Below, piece after piece: positions 29,577 through 37,529 of a stretch of DNA of 64,000 bases. A program made the position numbers and the translations under genes. Position 1 is the first letter of the stretch. Each line of letters opens with the position of its first letter. The stretch spans positions 62,001 through 126,000 of the forward strand of contig NZ_RJJT01000013.1 of the NCBI RefSeq assembly GCF_003938655.1. Direction: 5' to 3'. Source of the stretch: Rhizobium pisi (GTDB taxonomy: Bacteria > Pseudomonadota > Alphaproteobacteria > Rhizobiales > Rhizobiaceae). A model generated the notes under the pieces. The model was not told where the DNA came from. It saw nothing but the letters and a program-made list of their open reading frames with translations, and ran no database searches.

Positions 29577-29602
29577 GGGCGGCCGGAAACGGCCGCCCTT
29601 TA
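29577..29602 (+). terminator. Intercistronic hairpin phnD-phnE1
   Basis: GGGCGGCC (29577-29584) and GGCCGCCC (29591-29598) form an 8-bp stem with loop GGAAAC, followed by TTTAT. It sits between the binding-protein and permease genes and is likely a leaky terminator or stabilising structure. Confidence 0.6.
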
Positions 29603-29624
29603 TCTTTGACCGGTCGGGGCGTCC

Positions 29625-30584
29625 ATGACTATTGCCGATACACAGCCGCACATGCAGAGCACTGAGGAGATCGGCTCCGCCTGGGACCGGATGGTCGCCA
29701 AGCGCCGCTTCTACACCGTGCTTGGCCTGGTTATCCTCATTGCGGCTTTTGTGAGCTCCGTCCGCTTCGCCGACGAAAGCAATGCCGGCCATTTCTTCGA
29801 CCGCCTGCCGCATCTCTTCGATTTCCTCAGCTGGCTCATCCCCAAGGATTGGAACGACGTCTGGCGCGCGCTGTTCGACATAGCGAGCGTGAACGACAAG
29901 GGCGGCGAGGAATTCAATTTCGACAAGGGCCGCGTCTATGTCTGGGGCGCCTTCTACATTCCCGAATATTTCGAGCTGATGATCGTGACGATCAACGTGG
30001 CGCTGATCTCGACGATCATCGCCTTCGTCTTTGCCCTTCCCTTGAGCTTCTTTGCCGCGCGCAACCTGACGAGTTCCTGGCCGCTGCGCGTCTTCACCAA
30101 GCGCCTGATGGAATTTTTGCGCGCCTTCCCCGAAATCGTCATCGCCGGACTGTTCTCGGCGATCCTGTCGATCGGACCGGTCGCCGCCATCATCGCTATT
30201 ACCCTGCACACGATCGGCGCGCTCGGCAAACTCTTCTACGAGGTGGCCGAGAATATCGACATGAAGCCGCATGAAGGCATGAAGGCCGTCGGCGCCAACT
30301 GGTGGGAGCGCGTGCGCTTCGCCGCACTGCCGCAGGTGCTGCCGAATTTCACCTCCTATGCGCTGCTGCGCCTGGAGATCAACGTGCGCGCCTCAACCAT
30401 CATCGGCGCCGTCGGCGGCGGCGGCATCGGCGAGGAACTGAAGCTTTCGATCTCGCGCGGTTTCGGCGCCAAGACGATGGCGCTCGTTCTCCTGCTCTTC
30501 GTGACGATCGTCGCCGTCGACCAGTTCTCCGCATGGCTGCGCCGCCGCCTGGTCGGCGAGCAGGCTTTCCTTCTGCAACATTGA
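29625..30584 (+). CDS. phnE: Phosphonate ABC transporter permease 1
   Basis: Inner-membrane permease, 319 residues (first of two PhnE paralogues here). One N-terminal helix (about 28-46) is followed by a loop, then a permease core of about five helices (about 115-310). The coupling loop is EGMKAVGANWWERVRFAALPQV, and GAVGGGGIGEELKLSI follows. Starts 65 bp after phnD and ends seven bases before the second permease gene. Confidence 0.93.
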   Translation: MTIADTQPHMQSTEEIGSAWDRMVAKRRFYTVLGLVILIAAFVSSVRFADESNAGHFFDRLPHLFDFLSWLIPKDWNDVWRALFDIASVNDKGGEEFNFDKGRVYVWGAFYIPEYFELMIVTINVALISTIIAFVFALPLSFFAARNLTSSWPLRVFTKRLMEFLRAFPEIVIAGLFSAILSIGPVAAIIAITLHTIGALGKLFYEVAENIDMKPHEGMKAVGANWWERVRFAALPQVLPNFTSYALLRLEINVRASTIIGAVGGGGIGEELKLSISRGFGAKTMALVLLLFVTIVAVDQFSAWLRRRLVGEQAFLLQH

Positions 30585-30591
30585 GGCTGCC

Positions 30592-31935
30592 ATGACGGTG
30601 ATCGACGCAAACCGTATGAACGAGATCGAAGCGCGCTATCCGGAATATTTCCACCGGTCGTTCCGCCAGCGTTTCGGCGGGTTGATGATCGTGATCGCTA
30701 CGCTCCTCTACGGCTTCTACGCCGTCTGGTTCTTCGACCTGCCCAAGCTCTTTGCCGAAGCCCATTGGGAGCGCGTCGGCATCTATCTCAGCCAATGGGT
30801 GAGCTACGACGTCCAACCGGAATTCCGCATCGAGGACGACGGCACGATACAGACCCGCTACCCCCGCTTCTCGCCGCTCGGCGACAATCCGCACCCGGAT
30901 TGGCTGGTCAACAATCCCGACGGCAGCATCACCGTTTCCATCAGCGGGACCGGCCGTGCGGTTACCGTTTCGAAGAGTGAGACGATCGTGACCGCGCATG
31001 GCGTCAGCGTTCCCGTCGACGTTTCGAGCGGCGCGCCGAAAGTCGTCGGGCCGGTGCCCGGCTGGATGACGGTCTATGACGACAATGTGCTCGCGGATCT
31101 CGGCTTTGCCGGCGACGTCAGCATTTCCGTCGACCGCGTGAAGATCCGCAAGCGTTTCATCGGCTGGGCGAATTTCATCTTCGACACGCAATCGTCCTTT
31201 TTCGACAAGCCGGCCGGCGAGGTAATCAGCCTCATCGTTTCCGGCCCGCGCATCAAGCCCGACCAGTCCAACCTGTCGCTCGCCTTTGACGACATCTGGA
31301 ACAACAGCGAATGGCAGCACGGCGACGTCTGGACCAAGCTTTTCCAGACGATCGTCATGGCGTTCCTGGGAACACTGCTCGGCGCGATCGCCGCCTTCCC
31401 GCTCGCCTTCATGGCAGCGCGCAACATCACGCCGAACCGCTTCCTGAACCAGATCCTGAAGCGCTTCTTCGATTTCCTGCGCTCGGTCGACATGCTGATC
31501 TGGGCGCTGTTCCTGACGCGCGCCTTCGGTCCCGGCCCGCTTGCCGGCAGCGGCGCGATCTTCCTTACCGAGACAGGCACACTCGGCAAGCTCTATTCCG
31601 AAGGGCTCGAAAACATCGACAACAAGCCGCGCGAAGGCATCAAATCGACCGGCGCGCAGACCGTGCTCGTCCATCGTTACGGCATTATGCCGCAGATCGT
31701 TCCGGTCATCGTCAGCCAGACGCTCTATCAATGGGAATCCAACGTGCGCGGCGCGACCATCATCGGCGCCGTCGGTGCGGGCGGCATCGGCCTCAAGCTA
31801 TGGGAGGCCATGCGCACCAACGCCAATTGGGAAAACGTCGCCTACATGGTCATTCTGATCCTGATCGTCGTCTTCCTTTTCGACGCCGCCTCGAATGCGC
31901 TGCGCCACCGGTTGATGGGCACGAAGGCACACTGA
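30592..31935 (+). CDS. phnE: Phosphonate ABC transporter permease 2 (long form)
   Basis: Second permease, 447 residues. It has an N-terminal helix (about 25-46), an unusually long extracytoplasmic region of about 190 residues (60-245), and a core (about 250-440) like the first permease, with EGIKSTGAQTVLVHRYGIMPQI as coupling loop and GAVGAGGIGLKLWEAM. The large periplasmic insert is typical of the second PhnE of rhizobia. The pair probably forms a heterodimer. Confidence 0.9.
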   Translation: MTVIDANRMNEIEARYPEYFHRSFRQRFGGLMIVIATLLYGFYAVWFFDLPKLFAEAHWERVGIYLSQWVSYDVQPEFRIEDDGTIQTRYPRFSPLGDNPHPDWLVNNPDGSITVSISGTGRAVTVSKSETIVTAHGVSVPVDVSSGAPKVVGPVPGWMTVYDDNVLADLGFAGDVSISVDRVKIRKRFIGWANFIFDTQSSFFDKPAGEVISLIVSGPRIKPDQSNLSLAFDDIWNNSEWQHGDVWTKLFQTIVMAFLGTLLGAIAAFPLAFMAARNITPNRFLNQILKRFFDFLRSVDMLIWALFLTRAFGPGPLAGSGAIFLTETGTLGKLYSEGLENIDNKPREGIKSTGAQTVLVHRYGIMPQIVPVIVSQTLYQWESNVRGATIIGAVGAGGIGLKLWEAMRTNANWENVAYMVILILIVVFLFDAASNALRHRLMGTKAH

Positions 31936-32076
31936 TCCGCTGTCAAAAGGCGATGGTGGCGCTGGCGTCATCATCATTCTGTCACGGAAATCTTTTAGCC
32001 GGGAACCTGCTTGCGGTTCGCCGCCAAATCACTGCACATTGCGCTCCCCGTTTCGACGATCCCCAGGATAAAAGCC

Positions 32077-32772
32077 TTGCGCTACGCTCTCTATTTTTCG
32101 CCGCCGAAGGATGATCCCCTTGTCGGCGCGGCCTCGCTTTGGCTCGGCCGCGATGCCTTCACCGGCGAGACTTATCCTGCACCGGACCATGAGAAGCTCA
32201 ACGCAGCGGAGCAGTTCGAACTGACCGCCGACCCGCGCCGCTACGGTTTTCACGCCACGATCAAGGCGCCGTTTTCGCTCGCAACTTCCGTCACCGAGAA
32301 AGATCTCATGACAGTTGCCGAGGATTTTGCCGCCCGTACGCCAGCCTTCGAGATTCCCGAGCTCGTTCTCGGCCAGCTCGGCCGTTTTTTTGCCCTCGTT
32401 CCCGGTTCTCTTCATCAACCTCTTCAGGATTTCGCCGCGAAGGTGGTAAAGTCTTTCGAGCCGTTCCGTGCGGCGCTTTCCGAGGCCGATATCGTGCGGC
32501 GCAGCCCGGAGAAGCTCAGCGACAGCCAGCGCGCCAATCTGCAGCGCTGGGGTTATCCTTACGTCATGGAGGATTTCGGCTTTCACATGACGCTGAGCGG
32601 CCAGGTGCCAGCAGAGCGAGCCGACGTCATGAAGGCGGTCCTGACCGAGCGTTTTGCCGATTTCACCGGCCGGCCGCTTTTGATTTCCGGCCTTGCCGTC
32701 TTCACCGAGGAGGCGCGCGGCGCCCCGTTCAAAGTTCATTCCTGGCTGCCGCTTGCCGGCGCCAAAAGCTGA
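32077..32772 (+). CDS. Phosphonate-metabolism protein, DUF1045 (2H phosphoesterase-like)
   Basis: A 231-residue protein of the family seen beside C-P lyase genes (TIGR03223/DUF1045 type). Two HxT motifs stand out: GFHATIKAP (about residues 64-72) and GFHMTLSGQ (about 168-176). This pair is the hallmark of the 2H phosphoesterase superfamily, which opens cyclic phosphates. No phnP lies in this cluster, so it may hydrolyse the cyclic ribose phosphate released by PhnJ; this is inference. The TTG start at 32077 matches the family N terminus RYALYFSPP. A longer frame to 32011 shows no similarity. Confidence 0.82.
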   Translation: MRYALYFSPPKDDPLVGAASLWLGRDAFTGETYPAPDHEKLNAAEQFELTADPRRYGFHATIKAPFSLATSVTEKDLMTVAEDFAARTPAFEIPELVLGQLGRFFALVPGSLHQPLQDFAAKVVKSFEPFRAALSEADIVRRSPEKLSDSQRANLQRWGYPYVMEDFGFHMTLSGQVPAERADVMKAVLTERFADFTGRPLLISGLAVFTEEARGAPFKVHSWLPLAGAKS

Positions 32773-32785
32773 AAGATCTGACGAC

Positions 32786-33925
32786 ATGAGCAAAGAGACC
32801 GTGTTTTCCAACGCCCGCATCGTTCTCGAGGATGACATCCTCTCGGGATCGATCCTCATTCGCGATGGCAAGATTGCAGACATCTCCGAGGGCAATTCGA
32901 TAGCCGGCGAAGATTTTGAAGGCGACTACGTCATTCCCGGTCTCGTGGAACTGCATACCGACCATCTCGAGGGCCACTACCAGCCACGTCCCGGGATTCG
33001 CTGGAACAAGACGGCGGCAGTCCAGGCGCACGACGCCCAGATCGTCACCTCAGGCATCACCACGGTCTTCGACTGCCTGCGCATGGGCGCAGACGAGGAC
33101 GGCGGCTTCGAACATGGCGAGATGCGCGAAATGGCCGACGCCATCCAGTCGGCGGAGAAGGAAGGAAGGCTGCGCGCCGAGCACCTGCTCCACCTGCGCT
33201 GCGAGGTCTCGGCGGACAATGTTCTCGAACATTTCGCCGATTTCGAAAACGACCGGCATGTCCGGCTCGTCTCGCTGATGGATCATGCGCCCGGCCAGCG
33301 GCAATTCCAGACGATGGATCAATATATCTTCTACTACCAGAAGAAGCGGGGCCTGAGCGACGAGGTCTTCGCTCGTTTCGTCGCCAAGCGGCAGGCGGAA
33401 TCGGCACGCAATTCGACGCCACACCGTAACGCCATCGCCAAGGTCTGCGCCGAGCGCGGCATCACGGTCGCAAGCCACGACGACGCGACGCTTTCCCATG
33501 TCGACGAGGCGATCGACAACGGCGTGCGCCTTGCCGAATTCCCGACCAGTTTCGACGCCGCCCGGGCATCGCACGAGCATGGTATGAGCGTGCTGATGGG
33601 CGCGCCGAACATCGTGCGCGGCAAATCCCATTCCGGCAATATCGCCGCGCGCGATCTCGCCGAGATGGGCGTGCTCGACGTGCTTTCCTCCGACTACGTG
33701 CCGCTCAGCCTGCTGCATGCGCCCTTCATTCTCGCCGACGAAGTCGAGAGCATCACGCTGCCGAAGGCGATCGCCATGGTGACGTCGACGCCCGCCCGCA
33801 CCGTCAGCCTCGATGATCGCGGGCGGATCGCGACAGGGCTGCGGGCCGATCTCGTCCGCGTTCATCGTTCGCACGGCGTGCCGGTGACACGCTCCGTCTG
33901 GCGCCAAGGACGCCGTGTCGCATGA
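32786..33925 (+). CDS. phnM: Alpha-D-ribose 1-methylphosphonate 5-triphosphate diphosphatase
   Basis: Amidohydrolase-family enzyme that removes diphosphate from ribose 1-phosphonate 5-triphosphate before PhnJ acts. The 379 residues contain the metal-binding PGLVELHTDHLEGHYQPRPG (about 51-70) and VSLMDHAPGQRQ. VASHDDATLSHVDEA and FPTSFDAAR lie in the barrel, and SSDYVPLSLLHAPF near the C-terminal side. An upstream in-frame extension overlaps the previous gene and is rejected. The stop overlaps phnN (ATGA). Confidence 0.96.
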   Translation: MSKETVFSNARIVLEDDILSGSILIRDGKIADISEGNSIAGEDFEGDYVIPGLVELHTDHLEGHYQPRPGIRWNKTAAVQAHDAQIVTSGITTVFDCLRMGADEDGGFEHGEMREMADAIQSAEKEGRLRAEHLLHLRCEVSADNVLEHFADFENDRHVRLVSLMDHAPGQRQFQTMDQYIFYYQKKRGLSDEVFARFVAKRQAESARNSTPHRNAIAKVCAERGITVASHDDATLSHVDEAIDNGVRLAEFPTSFDAARASHEHGMSVLMGAPNIVRGKSHSGNIAARDLAEMGVLDVLSSDYVPLSLLHAPFILADEVESITLPKAIAMVTSTPARTVSLDDRGRIATGLRADLVRVHRSHGVPVTRSVWRQGRRVA

Positions 33926-34518
33926 CGCCGCACGAACCCCATGCCGCAGCCGGGGCTGAGCGCGGCATCATGGTCGTCGTTGTCGGGCCGAGCGGCGCCG
34001 GCAAGGACACGCTCATGAACCTCGCCGCCCGGCGCTTTGCCGGCCGTGAAAACGTTCATTTCACCCGCCGTGTAATTACCCGCCACCGTGACGCCGGCGG
34101 CGAAGACCATCTTTCCGTCTCCCTCCAAGGGTTTGCCGCCATGGAGCAGTCGGGCTCCTTCGCCGTCTGGTGGGAAGCACACGGCCTCAAATACGGCATT
34201 CCGGCCGAGGTCTCGGTGGCGCTGTCGAGAGGCCATATCGTCGTCGCCAACGGCTCGCGCTCGGCGCTCCACCGTTTCCAGGCGGCCTTCCCGCGCCTCA
34301 AGGTCATCAATGTCACCGCCCGCCCCGAAGTGCTCGCCGGCCGGCTGGAGGCGCGCGGGCGCGAGACGCATGAGGATATCATGGCCAGGCTCGCCCGCGG
34401 ACCGCTGACGGTTCGCGGCGAATACGACGTGACGGATCTCGACAATAGCGGCTCGCTCGAAGAGGCCGAACAGAAGATGATCAAGATCCTGGACGGGCTG
34501 CTGGCGGAGGTGCGCTGA
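33922..34518 (+). CDS. phnN: Ribose 1,5-bisphosphate phosphokinase
   Basis: Phosphorylates ribose 1,5-bisphosphate to PRPP, which recycles the sugar left by C-P lyase. The 198 residues are guanylate-kinase-like with P-loop GPSGAGKDTLMNLAAR (about 19-34). RRVITRHRDAGGEDHLSVS and WEAHGLKYGIPAEV follow. It is the last gene of the phn cluster, overlapping phnM by four bases. Confidence 0.94.
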   Translation: MTPHEPHAAAGAERGIMVVVVGPSGAGKDTLMNLAARRFAGRENVHFTRRVITRHRDAGGEDHLSVSLQGFAAMEQSGSFAVWWEAHGLKYGIPAEVSVALSRGHIVVANGSRSALHRFQAAFPRLKVINVTARPEVLAGRLEARGRETHEDIMARLARGPLTVRGEYDVTDLDNSGSLEEAEQKMIKILDGLLAEVR

Positions 34519-34537
34519 CCACGATCGAGAGGCAGGG

Positions 34538-35038
34538 ATGCGCGCCATCAAAGTTGTCGACTACGACCCTTCCTGGCCGCTGCTCTTTGCCGACATCAAC
34601 GCCGAGATCTCCACCCTGCTCGGCGGCCTCGCGCTTTCCATCGATCATATCGGCAGCACCTCGGTACCCGGCCTGGCGGCCAAACGGAAGATTGACCTTG
34701 ATGCCGTCATCTCCGAAGAAGCCCTGCCGGCGGCGATCGAAATCGTGCGTGCTGCAGATTTCGTCTTCCATGGCGACACGGGAGAAAATCGATGGGCCTT
34801 CACGCGCGATCATCAAGATTACGGGTTCAGGCTCTATCTGTGCGGACCCGATAATCGCGCACATCGGGAGCGCATCCTGTTTCGCAACTATCTCCGGAAA
34901 CATCCCGAGAGGGCCAAGGCCTATGCCGACCTGAAACGGCAGCTGGCTGCGGAGGCGAATGGCGACTGGGATTTCTACACCGGCGGAAAGACCGAATTTG
35001 TCGCCGAGACAATCCGGCTGGCCGTCCTGAAGACATGA
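34538..35038 (+). CDS. GrpB family protein (UPF0157)
   Basis: A 166-residue protein of the GrpB/UPF0157 family, a nucleotidyltransferase-like fold of unclear function. The family signature VVDYDPSWPLLFADINAEI opens it, then IDHIGSTSVPGLAAKRKIDLDAVI. DYGFRLYLCGPDN and HRERILFRNYLRKHPE follow. It starts 19 bp after phnN. Functional connection with phosphonate use is doubtful. Confidence 0.87.
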   Translation: MRAIKVVDYDPSWPLLFADINAEISTLLGGLALSIDHIGSTSVPGLAAKRKIDLDAVISEEALPAAIEIVRAADFVFHGDTGENRWAFTRDHQDYGFRLYLCGPDNRAHRERILFRNYLRKHPERAKAYADLKRQLAAEANGDWDFYTGGKTEFVAETIRLAVLKT

Positions 35039-35069
35039 ATGGAGTGCGGGCGCTTAGTCGCGCCCGTGA

Positions 35070-37373
35070 TCAATCGCCGTCGCCACGCCCCGATACGATC
35101 TCGCGCTTGCCAACGTGATTGGCCGGGCCGACGAGGCCTTCCTTTTCCATGCGTTCCACCAACGAGGCGGCTCTATTGTAGCCGATGCCGAGGCGGCGCT
35201 GGATGTAGGAGGTGGAGCATTTCTTGTCGCGCATGACGACCTTGACCGCCTGCTCGTAGAGCTCGTTGCCATCCTCGGAAGCCATGGCGCTCTTATCGAA
35301 GACGGCGCCGGCCTCCTCCTCTTCCGTCTCTTCCTCCTCGTCGGCGGTGACGGTGTCGAGATATTCGGGGCGGCCCTGGGTCTTCAGATGGGCAACGACC
35401 TTTTCGACCTCGGTATCCGAGACGAAGGGGCCGTGGACACGAGCAATGCGCCCGCCGCCCTGCATGTGCAGCATATCGCCCTGGCCGAGCAGCTGTTCTG
35501 CGCCCTGTTCGCCGAGGATCGTGCGGCTGTCGATCTTCGATGTCACCTGGAAGGAGATGCGGGTCGGGAAGTTCGCCTTGATCGTGCCGGTGATAACGTC
35601 GACGGAGGGACGCTGTGTCGCCATGATCAAATGGATGCCGGCGGCGCGCGCCATCTGCGCAAGACGCTGGATCGCGCCTTCGATTTCCTTGCCGGCCACC
35701 ATCATAAGGTCGGCCATCTCGTCGACGATGACGACGATATAGGGCATCGGCGTCAGATCCAGCGGCTGGCTTTCCTCGATCGGAGCGCCGGTGCCCTTGT
35801 CGAAACTGACCTGGACCATGACGTTGATGGTCTCGCCCTTTTCGCGGGCCTGCGCCACGCGGTCGTTGTAGCCGTCGATGTTGCGCACGCCGAGGCGCGA
35901 CATCTTGCGATAGCGCTCCTCCATTTCGCGCACGGCCCATTTCAGCGCCATCACCGCCTTCTTCGGGTCGGTGACGACAGGGGTGAGGAGATGCGGAATG
36001 CCGTCATAGACGGTGAGTTCGAGCATCTTCGGATCGACCATGATCAGGCGGCACTGTTCCGGCGTCATGCGGTAAAGCAGCGACAGGATCATCGTGTTGA
36101 TGGCGACCGATTTGCCCGAGCCGGTGGTGCCGGCAACGAGCAGGTGCGGCATCTTGGCAAGCTCGGCGATAACAGGCTCGCCGCCGATGGTCTTACCGAG
36201 GCCGAGCGCCAGCTTATAGCCGCTCTTCTCGAAATCCTGGCTCTCGATCATCTCGCGGAAATAGACGGTTTCACGCATGACGTTCGGCAATTCGATGCCG
36301 ATGACGTTGCGGCCTGGCACGACGGCGACGCGGGCCGAAAGCGCCGACATCGAGCGGGCGATGTCGTCGGCAAGACCGATGACGCGGGACGACTTCACGC
36401 CCGGTGCCGGCTCGAATTCATAGAGGGTGACGACCGGGCCTGGGCGGACATGGATGATCTCGCCCTTGATGCCGAAATCCTCGAGCACGCTTTCCAAAAG
36501 ACCGGCATTCTGCTCCAGCGTCTCCTGCGACATGATCTCGCCGATACGTTCCGGCGGCTCCTGCAAAAGGGCGCGCGGCGGGAATTCATAGCCTGACGGG
36601 TCGATCTTCTCAGGCCTTGCCGCACGGCGCGGCGAGGGCAGAACCGCGGCGACGGGAGGCGTCGGCCGGGGCGCAGGGGCTGCCTGAGGAACCGGCGCGA
36701 TCGGCGCTTCGGCAACAGGCGCGGGCCTTTCCAGCGATATTGCGGCCGGCGGGCGCACGGCAGCCCGCACAGATGTAGAGGCAGGCGGCTGAACCGGGCG
36801 GGATGCGACGGGAGCGGATTTCGGCGCGCCCGGACGCCATTCCATGACGCGGAACAATGAGGTGATCGATTCGGGCGCCGTCTCGATCTTCGGCAGGACG
36901 ATCGCGGGCACACGAACCGGCTCGGCTTCCTCGAAGGCCATGACTTCCCAGAAGGCGAAATCCGAAATCGAAGAAAGTTCGGAAGCGGCACGCAGGCTCG
37001 GCGCATCGGCCCGATCGGAGAGCGGCGGCTGCTGCGGCTCGATCGTATGGACAGGGGCTGCGGCCACCTCGTCCGGCTCGGGCAGGTAGATATCGAACGG
37101 CACGTCGACGGTGACCGGCTCGATTCGTATCGCCTGCTGTGCAATCTGCGAATCATCGCGACCCGGCTCGTTCGGCGCGCGGCGCTTGCTGATCAGCGTC
37201 TCCGGCGTGCGGGTGAAGCGAACGTTCGGCGCCAGGGAGAAATTGCTCTGCCAGACCGGCGCAGCCGGCTTTTCGCCTGCGATTTCCTCCGGAAGTTCCG
37301 TTTCAAGTCCGCCGGAAAAATCCGCGGCATCCGTCAAGTTGGTTCTGGGAAAACGCATGCGTCCGCTACTCAC
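35070..37373 (-). CDS. ftsK: FtsK-type DNA translocase without membrane domain
   Basis: Hexameric DNA pump, 767 residues. The C-terminal half is a complete FtsK motor: Walker [15 protein letters not shown] (about 412-425), Walker [13 protein letters not shown], and [23 protein letters not shown]. The terminal winged-helix gamma domain (about 700-760, [26 protein letters not shown]) would read KOPS sites. The N-terminal 270 residues are Pro/Ala-rich and show no transmembrane helices, unlike canonical FtsK. It is more like soluble SftA-type translocases; a membrane-anchored paralogue is expected elsewhere. The start at 37373 opens on [12 protein letters not shown]. Confidence 0.9.
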   Translation of the reverse strand: MSSGRMRFPRTNLTDAADFSGGLETELPEEIAGEKPAAPVWQSNFSLAPNVRFTRTPETLISKRRAPNEPGRDDSQIAQQAIRIEPVTVDVPFDIYLPEPDEVAAAPVHTIEPQQPPLSDRADAPSLRAASELSSISDFAFWEVMAFEEAEPVRVPAIVLPKIETAPESITSLFRVMEWRPGAPKSAPVASRPVQPPASTSVRAAVRPPAAISLERPAPVAEAPIAPVPQAAPAPRPTPPVAAVLPSPRRAARPEKIDPSGYEFPPRALLQEPPERIGEIMSQETLEQNAGLLESVLEDFGIKGEIIHVRPGPVVTLYEFEPAPGVKSSRVIGLADDIARSMSALSARVAVVPGRNVIGIELPNVMRETVYFREMIESQDFEKSGYKLALGLGKTIGGEPVIAELAKMPHLLVAGTTGSGKSVAINTMILSLLYRMTPEQCRLIMVDPKMLELTVYDGIPHLLTPVVTDPKKAVMALKWAVREMEERYRKMSRLGVRNIDGYNDRVAQAREKGETINVMVQVSFDKGTGAPIEESQPLDLTPMPYIVVIVDEMADLMMVAGKEIEGAIQRLAQMARAAGIHLIMATQRPSVDVITGTIKANFPTRISFQVTSKIDSRTILGEQGAEQLLGQGDMLHMQGGGRIARVHGPFVSDTEVEKVVAHLKTQGRPEYLDTVTADEEEETEEEEAGAVFDKSAMASEDGNELYEQAVKVVMRDKKCSTSYIQRRLGIGYNRAASLVERMEKEGLVGPANHVGKREIVSGRGDGD

Positions 37374-37529
37374 TCATGCTTGGCAAATTACGACCCTACC
37401 GGGATAGAAAAGGAAGGTTAATAAGTTCCTTCCTGCCGTATCGTTCCGATACGGGTCTCGGAGGTAATTTGGTGCTATTTCAATGATTTGCGTGAGGCAG
37501 AAAAATCTTTGCCGTTTTAAGGGACGGGG

